DNA of 9,186 bases from contig JADGRT010000085.1 in the NCBI GenBank assembly GCA_017880715.1, forward strand, positions 1-9,186, in the 5' to 3' direction. Within the stretch, counting starts at the first letter, position 1; every line of letters starts with the position of its first letter. The notes beneath the pieces were generated by a model. It saw only the letters and a list, made by a program, of their open reading frames with translations. It did not search any database and was not told where the DNA came from. This stretch comes from Verrucomicrobiia bacterium. GTDB taxonomy: Bacteria > Verrucomicrobiota > Verrucomicrobiia > Limisphaerales > UBA1319. Of this stretch, positions 1 through 6,015 are shown in pieces. The position numbers and the translations under genes are program-made.

Positions 1-112
1 AGGCACGAAACAACTCTACAGCATCACGAAACGTATGTCTAGTTATTTAAGAGACACTACACTAGTGGCATTGGTTTAGGCGCTCCAGGTCGCCAGTGAA
101 TGGGATGCGAGA
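1..112. other. Non-coding flank downstream of the permease gene
   Basis: No coding region is supported here. This is the 3' side of the minus-strand transporter operon. The only structure seen is a small perfect hairpin, CACTA-CAC-TAGTG at 55-67 (5-bp stem, 3-nt loop), which on the minus strand is followed by TCTCTTAAAT. It could be a weak terminator, but the stem is short and the T-run is broken. Confidence 0.3.
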
Positions 113-1336
113 TTATTCATTGCGGAGCGCTTCCACGGGGCTCATGCGGGCGGCGCGGTAGGCCGGGAAAAAGCCGGACACGACGCCGGTGACCAGGGAA
201 ACCGCAATGGCGATGCCCACAATGGAGAGTGACATGCTGGTGGGCAGATAATGGGCGATGCCCAGGCTCAAGGGATAGGCCACCGCCAGGCCCAGGAATC
301 CGCCCAAGAGGCAGATGACGGCGGCTTCGGTTAGAAATTGCAAGAGAATGGTGCGTCGTTTGGCGCCCAGCGCCTTGCGCAAACCGATTTCCTTGGTGCG
401 TTCAGCCACCGAGACAAACATAATGTTCATGATGCCGATGCCGCCGACGAACAGCGACAGGCCGGTAATGAACAGGCCGACCAGGGCGATGGTGCCGCCC
501 AGCTTATTGAAGGTTTTTACGAGGGCGTCCTGCTGGTTGATGGCGAAATCGTCGGGAGCGACCGGCGGCAGACGGCGGATTTTGCGCATGATGCCGCGGA
601 TTTCCTCGACCGAATCGTCCACCTGTTTGAGATCGCGGACCTTGACAGTGATGGTGACGTTGGGCCAGCGAGTGAGATCGGTGAGGTAGCGGGTGATGGG
701 GATCATGACCCGGTTGTCAAAATTCACCAAACCCAGAAACGAGCCGATTTTGCCGAGCACGCCGACGATTTCGTACGAATTTCCACCAATCTGGATTTTG
801 TTGCCGATGGGCGATTCATGCGGGAAAAAATTGGAGGCGAGGTCGGCGCCGAGCACGCAGACGGGGCGGGCGCCATCGACTTCCGCGGGCAGGAGGAATC
901 GGCCGGCGGTGACCGTCAGGCTGCTGACCATGGCGGTTTCGGCGCTGCAGCCACAGGTTTGCACGGCGCTGGCGCTGCGGTTTTTGTATTTCACGGTGCG
1001 GAAATCCTCGGCCATGGGTGCGACGGCGATGGCGGTGGTGACCTGTTTGGCCACTTGGCGGGCGTCGTTGAGCAGGATGTCGCGGCGGTTGCGCATCTTC
1101 CACCACTCCTCGTTGTTGACCCAGGAATTTTTTTGGATATAGAGCACGTCGGAGCCAATGGCCGAGATGCTTTTCAGAAAAGCGGCGTTGAGGCCTTCGA
1201 TGGCGGTGCCCATCAGGGTGACGGTGACAATGCCGATGACGATGCCCAGAGTCGTCAGGATCGAGCGCATTTTATTGGCCAGGATGGCGCCCCAGGAGAC
1301 GCCGAGGCCTTCTTTAAGTTCAGTGGCGAAGTTCAT
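113..1336 (-). CDS. ABC transporter permease, MacB/FtsX type (split MacB, YknZ-like)
   Basis: Inner-membrane permease of a tripartite export system of the MacB/LolCE (type VII ABC) class, 407 aa. Seen in the sequence: a short cytoplasmic N-terminus; TM1 at about residues 25-45 (ILTTLGIVIGIVTVTL); a periplasmic MacB_PCD-like domain, about 46-265; and a C-terminal FtsX domain with TM2 (about 282-306), TM3 (about 330-356) and TM4 (about 370-393). Family motifs are clear: GIMNIMFVSVAERTKEIGLR followed by KALGAKRR (301-328), and PAYRAARMSPVEALR near the end. The ATG overlaps the upstream ATPase stop as ATGA (1333-1336), which fixes the start and implies translational coupling. Unlike E. coli MacB, the ATPase is a separate protein, as in Bacillus YknYZ. 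These permeases are thought to drive periplasmic efflux by mechanotransmission rather than move substrate through the membrane. The substrate is unknown. A CxC pair (C128, C130) in the periplasmic domain is unusual. Confidence 0.93.
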   Translation of the reverse strand: MNFATELKEGLGVSWGAILANKMRSILTTLGIVIGIVTVTLMGTAIEGLNAAFLKSISAIGSDVLYIQKNSWVNNEEWWKMRNRRDILLNDARQVAKQVTTAIAVAPMAEDFRTVKYKNRSASAVQTCGCSAETAMVSSLTVTAGRFLLPAEVDGARPVCVLGADLASNFFPHESPIGNKIQIGGNSYEIVGVLGKIGSFLGLVNFDNRVMIPITRYLTDLTRWPNVTITVKVRDLKQVDDSVEEIRGIMRKIRRLPPVAPDDFAINQQDALVKTFNKLGGTIALVGLFITGLSLFVGGIGIMNIMFVSVAERTKEIGLRKALGAKRRTILLQFLTEAAVICLLGGFLGLAVAYPLSLGIAHYLPTSMSLSIVGIAIAVSLVTGVVSGFFPAYRAARMSPVEALRNE

Positions 1337-2025
1337 GGCGCGTGCTTCGCGGTGCTCCGTTCGTCGCTGGCGATGCGTCCGTCGCGGATGCGGATCACGC
1401 GGCGGGCGTGGCGGGCGATATCTTCCTCGTGCGTGACCAGGATGATGGTGTTGCCCCCGCGGTACAGGTGCTCAAAGACGTCCATGATTTCCTCGCCGGT
1501 CTTGGAATCGAGGTTGCCGGTGGGTTCATCGGCCAGAATGATGGAGGGATGGTTCACCAGGGCGCGGGCGATGGCGACGCGCTGGCGTTGGCCGCCGGAG
1601 AGTTCGTTGGGCTTGTGATGAATGCGGTCCGAGAGACCCACCTGGGCCAGGGCGGCCAGCGCGATCTGGCGGCGTTCCTCGGAGTTCACGCCGGCATAAA
1701 TCAAGGGCAGCTCCACATTGTGCAGGGCGTTGGAGCGAGCCAGGAGGTTGAAGGTTTGGAACACAAACCCGATCTCCCGGTTGCGGATCTCGGCCAGTTC
1801 GTTGTCGTCCATGTCGCTCACGTTGATGCCGTTGAGCTCGAACACACCCGCGGTGGCGGTGTCCAGGCAGCCGATGAGATTCATGAGCGTGGATTTGCCC
1901 GAGCCGGAGGGTCCCATGATGGCCACATACTCGCACTTGTCGATGAACAGGTCGATTTCGCGGAGGGCGTAAATGGTTTCGGCGCCGACCTGATAATTTT
2001 TAGAAAGTTTTTTAAGCGTGATCAT
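1333..2025 (-). CDS. ABC transporter ATP-binding protein, MacB/LolD family (YknY-like)
   Basis: Cytoplasmic ATPase that powers the neighbouring permease, 230 aa, the usual length for LolD/FtsE/MacB-type nucleotide-binding proteins. All catalytic elements are present: Walker A GPSGSGKST (38-46), Q-loop Q90 in FVFQTFNLL, ABC signature LSGGQRQRVAIARAL (142-156), Walker B IILADEPTG (162-170), D-loop NLDS (171-174) and switch histidine H199 in VTHE. The early YxxGxxxxxAL segment (11-21), where the A-loop lies, fits the LolD/MacB subfamily. The start is the ATG at 2023-2025; I see no good Shine-Dalgarno sequence before it. Its stop overlaps the permease start by 4 nt, and it follows the adaptor gene after 74 nt, so the three form one operon. 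Family assignment is firm. The transported substrate cannot be read from the sequence. Confidence 0.95.
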   Translation of the reverse strand: MITLKKLSKNYQVGAETIYALREIDLFIDKCEYVAIMGPSGSGKSTLMNLIGCLDTATAGVFELNGINVSDMDDNELAEIRNREIGFVFQTFNLLARSNALHNVELPLIYAGVNSEERRQIALAALAQVGLSDRIHHKPNELSGGQRQRVAIARALVNHPSIILADEPTGNLDSKTGEEIMDVFEHLYRGGNTIILVTHEEDIARHARRVIRIRDGRIASDERSTAKHAP

Positions 2026-2048
2026 CGCGGGATCGGGCCGGCTGATTT

Positions 2049-2098
2049 AACCGCGGGGCGCCGCGCCGGTTTTTCAAGGCGTTCATCGAGGCGCCTTG
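2049..2098 (-). promoter_or_regulatory. Two consecutive hairpins between the adaptor and ATPase genes
   Basis: The 74-nt gap between the adaptor stop and the ATPase start holds two potential stem-loops. The first met by minus-strand transcription has a perfect 7-bp stem, CAAGGCG (2075-2081) with CGCCTTG (2092-2098), and a 10-nt loop. The second is a GC-rich imperfect hairpin whose outer 5-bp arms are AACCG and CGGTT (2049-2071). Neither has a T-run on the minus strand, so they look more like intercistronic processing, stability or attenuation elements than true terminators. Function is inferred only. Confidence 0.35.
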
Positions 2099-2099
2099 G

Positions 2100-3494
2100 C
2101 TACTTGTTGGATCCGGACTTATCGTCCTTGTCGGGATTCTTCTTGGTGTTGTCAACGATGACTTTCTTGCCATCTTCCAACTCGCGATTGATGGCTTTGT
2201 AGCCGCCGGAGACCACTTCCTGCCCTTCGGTGAGGCCATCGGTGATTTCAACATAGGAATCGTCGCTGATGCCGCGGGTGACCTTCGCCATTTTGACGGC
2301 ATTCGTATTGACCAGGAAGACCACTTCAATGGGTTTGGTAGCTTCGTTGGCCTTTTTGCCGGTGGCGGGGGTGTGGGTGGAACTGTCCTTGGTTTTGGCT
2401 TCGGCGTGGGTGTTGGCATGGGCCTGGCTGGCTTCGTTGGTCTGGGCGCCGGTTTTGGCTGCCGCCGTGGTTTTGCCCGGGACTTTTTTGTCGTCGGCTT
2501 CCTTGGGCATGCGGGTGGTGACGCTTTGGATGGGCACGGTGAGCACGTTGGTGCGGGTGCGGGTTTCGATTTCGGAAGTGATGGACATGCCGGGGCGGAA
2601 CGATTCCTTTTCGCTGATGCGAATGCGCACCTCAAATTTGGTCGATTCCTGCTGGGAGCCGGCGCCGGAGCTTTTGGCGGTGTTGGCGATTTCGGAGACG
2701 GCGCCGTTGAATTTCTTATCGCGGAAGGCATCGACTTCGAGGCGGGCCTTTTGGCCGACCTGGATGAGCACGACGTCGATTTCGCCGATATCGACCCGGG
2801 CTTCCATGTCGTTGAGGTCGGAAATAGTCATGACCTCGGTGCCCTGGTAAGTGGCGGTGCCGACGACGCGCTCGCCGAGTTGGGAGTTGAGCTTGCTGAT
2901 GGTGCCGTCGAGCGGTGAGCTGATGGTGGTTTTGGAAAGATCTTCCGCGGCCCGGGCCAGATTGGCGCGGGCATTATCCGACTGGTACTTGGCGGATTCA
3001 TTGGAGGCTTTGGCGACTTCGAAATTGGTTTTGACCTCCAGATATTGGGAATCGGAAACGAGGTTGTCGCGGAACAAATCTTCATAGCGCTTCAGTTCCA
3101 ATTTGGCTTTGGTCAGATTGGCTTGGGCGAGCGTGTTTTGGGCCAGGGCGGTCTGGTAGGAGGCTTCGGCGATGTTGCGGAAGGCGATGTAAGTGTCGGG
3201 TTTGATCCGCAGCAGCAGCTCGCCCTTTTTGACCTGCTGGCCTTCCTTGACGGGCAGTTCGATGATTTCGCCGCTAACTTCCGGGCTGATCTTAACGAAA
3301 GTGACGGGCTGGATTTTGCCGGTGGCCACGACCAGCTCGGTCAGGTTGCGGCGGGCGACCTTTTCCGTCTGAACGGTGATGGGCGCCTCCTTATTGCGAA
3401 AAAAGACCGCGTAAACCGTCAGTCCGGCCACCGCGATTCCGATCGCCGAGAAAACTAGAATCTTCCGATACTTTTTACGATTCGCTTTTGGCAT
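2100..3494 (-). CDS. MacA-like periplasmic adaptor (membrane fusion protein, HlyD/RND family)
   Basis: Periplasmic adaptor linking the ABC permease to an outer-membrane channel, 464 aa from the chosen ATG. A lysine/arginine-rich N-terminus is followed by a signal anchor (about 12-32). Next come the first lipoyl half (about 66-99, VSGEIIELPVKEGQQVKKGE), a long alpha-hairpin (about 105-185), the second lipoyl half (about 186-215, ISSPLDGTISKLNSQLGERV), a beta-barrel (about 228-312, ending in the FRPGMS motif) and a membrane-proximal domain (about 389-448). Inserted before the last domain is a roughly 60-residue low-complexity Ala/Thr/Lys/His segment (about 328-388) that typical MacA proteins lack; the tail is also charged. 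The frame extends to a TTG at 3602, but that extension runs into an intergenic inverted repeat and would place residues before the anchor, so the ATG at 3494 is preferred. It is the first gene of the transporter trio. No TolC partner lies in the window. Confidence 0.92.
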   Translation of the reverse strand: MPKANRKKYRKILVFSAIGIAVAGLTVYAVFFRNKEAPITVQTEKVARRNLTELVVATGKIQPVTFVKISPEVSGEIIELPVKEGQQVKKGELLLRIKPDTYIAFRNIAEASYQTALAQNTLAQANLTKAKLELKRYEDLFRDNLVSDSQYLEVKTNFEVAKASNESAKYQSDNARANLARAAEDLSKTTISSPLDGTISKLNSQLGERVVGTATYQGTEVMTISDLNDMEARVDIGEIDVVLIQVGQKARLEVDAFRDKKFNGAVSEIANTAKSSGAGSQQESTKFEVRIRISEKESFRPGMSITSEIETRTRTNVLTVPIQSVTTRMPKEADDKKVPGKTTAAAKTGAQTNEASQAHANTHAEAKTKDSSTHTPATGKKANEATKPIEVVFLVNTNAVKMAKVTRGISDDSYVEITDGLTEGQEVVSGGYKAINRELEDGKKVIVDNTKKNPDKDDKSGSNK

Positions 3495-3627
3495 GTTTAT
3501 TAGGGATATGACACCGCGAGCGCGCGTTGGGTTGCAAGATAATTCAGATGGCCGCGCGTTAAAAAATCCACCTTTTGTAGGAGGCGAGGTAACGAGACTC
3601 AAATTTCTTCGGAAAAGGAAGGTTTAT
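3495..3627. other. Intergenic region between the methyltransferase and adaptor genes
   Basis: This 133-nt gap separates two co-oriented minus-strand genes. It contains most of an imperfect inverted repeat (3577-3654, listed separately). On the minus strand, about 14 nt beyond the repeat arm, there is a run of six T (3561-3566). That combination could terminate or attenuate transcription from the upstream gene. I see no convincing -35/-10 pair for the adaptor. TTGCAA lies at a plausible place, but its partner hexamer is poor. Confidence 0.4.
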
Positions 3628-3654
3628 TTAGAGACTCTTTACGTCGTCTCCTAC
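3577..3654. repeat. Imperfect inverted repeat, arms of 28-29 nt, overlapping a gene 3' end
   Basis: The left arm (3577-3604) begins GTAGGAGGCGAGGTAACGAG. The right arm (3626-3654), read on the opposite strand, begins GTAGGAGACGACGTAAAGAG. Aligned by hand, the arms match at 24 of 28 positions with one extra base, and a 21-nt spacer separates them. The right arm includes the stop codon and the last eight sense codons of the methyltransferase gene (VGDDVKSL and stop). Transcribed from the minus strand it would form a long imperfect hairpin. It may be a MITE-like or REP-like dispersed element, or an attenuator. No transposase is nearby. Confidence 0.65.
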
Positions 3655-4422
3655 TTTATTAACGGGCTGCTGGCTGCCCGCCGGACGTTGGCCGTAATGG
3701 ATGCTCATCATGCCACCTAAAAGGTTAAAAACCTGGACATTGGCCAGGCCCTGTTCCTGCATCCGGGTGGCGATACCCGGTTGGGCGGGATAGTGTTCCA
3801 GCGATTCCAGAATATAGGCGTAGGCATCCGCGCTGCCGCAAAACAGCCGGCCGAAGAGGGGTACCATCCAGCGCAAATAGGCATAATAAAGCGCGCGCCA
3901 AAACGAATGGCTGGGTTTGCCGAAATCGAGAATCAACAGACGGCCGCCGGGTTTGATCACGCGCTGCATTTCCCGCAAGCCGTCTTCGATGCGGGCAAGG
4001 TTCCGCAAGCCGTAGCCGATCGTGACCACGTCGAATTGGCGGTCGCTGAAGGGGAGGTGAAGGGCGTCACCGCGGACGAATTGCAGATCCAAGGCGTCCG
4101 AACCAGGTTCTGCCGAAGACGACGCGAGATCCTGGAGCCGGGCGCGGGCGCCGTCGAGCATGGGGGCGCTGAAGTCCAGTCCCCAAACGCGCATCCCCTG
4201 GCGCGCCAGGCTGAAGGCGATGTCGCCCGTGCCGCAGCATACGTCCAGCGCCGGTTCGCCTGGACGAGGACCGGCGAGCCGCACGAGCCGGCGTTTCCAG
4301 CAACGGTGCAAGCCGAAGCTCTGGACATCGTTAATCCGATCGTAGCGGGCGGCGATGCGATCGAACAACTCGTTGACTTTGGCGGCTCGCTGCCGGCCGG
4401 GTCGATAAAAAGCGTTGGCCAT
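3628..4422 (-). CDS. ubiE: Demethylmenaquinone / 2-methoxy-6-polyprenyl-benzoquinol methyltransferase (UbiE/MenG)
   Basis: SAM-dependent C-methyltransferase for the last step of menaquinone synthesis, or the C-methylation step of ubiquinone; menaquinone is more likely if the host is a verrucomicrobium. 264 aa, slightly longer than the usual 230-250. Diagnostic features: the family N-terminal signature YDRINDVQSFGLHRCW (27-42), SAM motif I LDVCCGTGD (59-67), acidic D83 after strand 2, GDALHLPF (118-125), YGLRN (137-141), and the second signature around RVIKPGGRLLILDFGKP (154-170), with Asp where many relatives have Glu. The core ends near GGMMSIHYGQRP (236-247). The remaining tail of about 17 residues is unconserved in appearance, and its last eight codons lie inside an inverted repeat. 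The start is the ATG at 4420-4422, with a candidate promoter very close upstream. It is co-oriented with the transporter genes but separated by 133 nt, so co-transcription is uncertain. Confidence 0.94.
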   Translation of the reverse strand: MANAFYRPGRQRAAKVNELFDRIAARYDRINDVQSFGLHRCWKRRLVRLAGPRPGEPALDVCCGTGDIAFSLARQGMRVWGLDFSAPMLDGARARLQDLASSSAEPGSDALDLQFVRGDALHLPFSDRQFDVVTIGYGLRNLARIEDGLREMQRVIKPGGRLLILDFGKPSHSFWRALYYAYLRWMVPLFGRLFCGSADAYAYILESLEHYPAQPGIATRMQEQGLANVQVFNLLGGMMSIHYGQRPAGSQQPVNKVGDDVKSL

Positions 4423-4585
4423 GCCGGGGCGACTCTAATTCGGCGTTTGGGCGCGTCAATGGGCGAAAAAAAACTGGCTTTTCCTGAATCGGCAAGGGAA
4501 TATCGCGTCCAATACACTAACCGTTTGACCGGTCGTCTTCATTCCGTTGTCGGATGCGGCTGGAAGCGGTTCGATTGATTATCTT
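4423..4585. other. Divergent intergenic region between ubiE and the oxidoreductase gene
   Basis: This 163-nt stretch must carry promoters for both directions. For the minus strand there is a reasonable sigma70-like pair (separate entry). For the plus strand I see only weak candidates, such as TACACT at 4513-4518 without a good -35. A perfect 8-bp palindrome GACCGGTC lies at 4527-4534 and could be an operator half or chance. An A8 run lies at 4466-4473. Confidence 0.4.
4432..4459 (-). promoter_or_regulatory. Candidate sigma70-like promoter for ubiE
   Basis: On the minus strand, TTGACG (4454-4459, five of six consensus bases) is followed after 16 nt by TAGAGT (4432-4437, four of six). Transcription would begin only a few bases before the ATG at 4422, so the message would be leaderless or nearly so. 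That agrees with the absence of a visible Shine-Dalgarno sequence, but the match could be chance. Confidence 0.35.
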
Positions 4586-5947
4586 ATGAGCACATCGAAA
4601 TCTGAATTCCCGGACTTTGCGGCGGATCCTTCTCGCCGGCAGTTTTTAAAACGTTCATCGCTGGTGGTGGCCACCACGGCGGTGGCATCGCAGTTCCCGT
4701 TCGTGTTGACCGGTCAAGCGGCGCCGGATGATCCCATCCGGATTGGCGTCATTGGTTGCGGCGGCCGCGGCACGGGTGCCGCCCTGGACGCTTTGGGCGC
4801 GGCGACCAATGTTATTTATCCCAAGGCCGGGTATCACACCGAGGATGTGACTCAATCCACCTACGCCGAGAAGAACGTCAAGATTGTGGCTTTGGCGGAT
4901 CTATTTCCGGATCGATTGGATCGTTGCCAGGCCCAGCTCAAAAAGCTGAACATGGAAATCCCGAGCGAGATGTGTTTCACGGGATTTGACGCCTACCAGA
5001 AGCTGCTGGCGGTCAAGGAGATCAATTATGTGATTTTGGCCACGCCGCCGCATTTCCGGGCGCTGCATTTGCGCGCGGCCATCGAGGCCGGCAAGAACGC
5101 TTTCATGGAAAAACCAGTGGCGGTGGATGCGCCGGGCGTGCGCCTGGTGATCGAGGCGGGCGAGTTGGCCAAGCAAAAGAACCTGGGCATCGCCGCGGGC
5201 ACGCAACGCTGGCATCAATTCAGCTATAACGAAACCATCAAACGACTTCACGACGGCACCATCGGCGAGCTGCTGTATGGCTGCGCCTACTGGAATGGCG
5301 GCGTGATTTGGGTGGTCGAACCCCAGCCGGGCTGGACCGACATGGAATGGCAGTTGCGCAACTGGAATTACTTCACCTGGCTCTCGGGCGATCACATTGT
5401 CGAGCAGCATGTGCATAACCTGGACGTTCTCAACTGGGTGATGAATGCGCACCCGGTCAAGGCTTATGCGCAGGGCGGCCGGCAGGCGCGGCCGAACAAG
5501 AACTTCGGCCATATTTACGATCATTTCGCGGTCGAATACGAATACGCCAACGGCGCCCGCATGTTCAGCCAGTGCCGCCAGATGGACGATTGCGCCGGTC
5601 GCGTCGGCGAGGTGATCGTCGGGACCAAGGGTTCCAGCAACTGCCAGAACTTCATCCAGGTTCGCGGCGGCGACGGCTGGCGGTTCAGCGGCAAAGACTC
5701 CAACGCGTACCGCCAGGAGCACCTCGACCTGATCAACAGCATTCGCGCCGGCAAACCCATCAACGAAGCCCGGTCGGTGGCCGAAAGCACCATGACGGCG
5801 ATCATGGGCCGGGAATCCGCGTACAGCGGGCAAGTCATCGAATGGGAAACGGCCTTTAATTCGACGAAACGCCTGGGGCCGGAAAAGTACGAAATGGGAC
5901 CGATCGAGTTTCCCGAAGTCGCCATGCCGGGGAAATACAAGGCCTAG
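4586..5947 (+). CDS. Tat-exported Gfo/Idh/MocA-family oxidoreductase
   Basis: Predicted NAD(P)-dependent sugar or polyol oxidoreductase exported folded to the periplasm, 453 aa. The N-terminus carries a twin-arginine signal, SRRQFLKRSS (16-25), then a hydrophobic stretch (about 26-44) and a likely cleavage near GQAAPDD. A Rossmann fold follows: GVIGCGGRGTG (54-64), acidic D105 in ALADLFPDR, ATPPHF (152-157) and the family hallmark MEKPVAVD (174-181). The C-terminal domain has GTQRWHQFSYNETIKRLHDG (205-224) and HVHNLDVLNW (276-285), where the catalytic His/Asp usually lie. Frame extension upstream reaches only a TTG at 4547, so the ATG at 4586 is preferred; it places the Tat motif normally. 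Such proteins are numerous in Verrucomicrobia and Planctomycetes, usually with unknown substrate, so specificity is not assigned. The WG-repeat gene begins 68 nt downstream on the same strand. Codons 418-428 recur as an exact DNA copy at 7067-7099. Confidence 0.93.
   Translation: MSTSKSEFPDFAADPSRRQFLKRSSLVVATTAVASQFPFVLTGQAAPDDPIRIGVIGCGGRGTGAALDALGAATNVIYPKAGYHTEDVTQSTYAEKNVKIVALADLFPDRLDRCQAQLKKLNMEIPSEMCFTGFDAYQKLLAVKEINYVILATPPHFRALHLRAAIEAGKNAFMEKPVAVDAPGVRLVIEAGELAKQKNLGIAAGTQRWHQFSYNETIKRLHDGTIGELLYGCAYWNGGVIWVVEPQPGWTDMEWQLRNWNYFTWLSGDHIVEQHVHNLDVLNWVMNAHPVKAYAQGGRQARPNKNFGHIYDHFAVEYEYANGARMFSQCRQMDDCAGRVGEVIVGTKGSSNCQNFIQVRGGDGWRFSGKDSNAYRQEHLDLINSIRAGKPINEARSVAESTMTAIMGRESAYSGQVIEWETAFNSTKRLGPEKYEMGPIEFPEVAMPGKYKA
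5837..5869 (+). repeat. 33-bp direct repeat, copy 1 (inside the oxidoreductase gene)
   Basis: Exact match to 7067-7099. It starts ATCGAATGGG and ends TTCGACGAAA. Here it is coding and codon-aligned, giving IEWETAFNSTK (residues 418-428). Flanking bases differ at both ends (C before and C after, against T and A in copy 2). This copy sits in an intact gene and is probably the original. Confidence 0.95.
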
Positions 5948-6015
5948 CCTACCGAGCAAAACGCGGAAAGATGACTGATTCCCGTGCGGTATGAAAAAGC
6001 GATTCCTAAAACATT

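Noticed and set aside
338..1618. Long plus-strand open frame of 426 codons opposite the permease and ATPase genes
   Set aside because: It is antisense to two genes with full family motifs, has Gly/Ala/Asp/His-rich composition without recognisable domains, and reflects GC-rich codon bias.
1342..2202. Plus-strand open frame of 286 codons opposite the ATPase gene
   Set aside because: It is antisense to an ATPase with all catalytic motifs and has no domain signal.
2012..2731. Minus-strand open frame of 239 codons, rich in Pro, Ala and Lys, overlapping the adaptor gene
   Set aside because: It is a shifted frame of the adaptor gene; the composition is that of an out-of-frame reading and the adaptor frame has clear domains.
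3495..3602. N-terminal extension of the adaptor from a TTG at 3602 (36 extra residues)
   Set aside because: The extension runs through the inverted repeat and would put a non-signal-like segment before the membrane anchor; the ATG at 3494 gives a normal adaptor.
4547..4585. TTG start 13 codons upstream of the oxidoreductase ATG
   Set aside because: It is a non-ATG start and would push the twin-arginine motif to about residue 30; the ATG at 4586 fits better.
4901..5959. Minus-strand open frame of 352 codons opposite the oxidoreductase
   Set aside because: It is antisense to a gene with Tat signal, Rossmann and EKP motifs and has no recognisable protein features.
5955..5990. Possible hairpin after the oxidoreductase stop (GGAA/TTCC with CGC/GCG)
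   Set aside because: The stem is short and interrupted, with no T-run; not a credible terminator.
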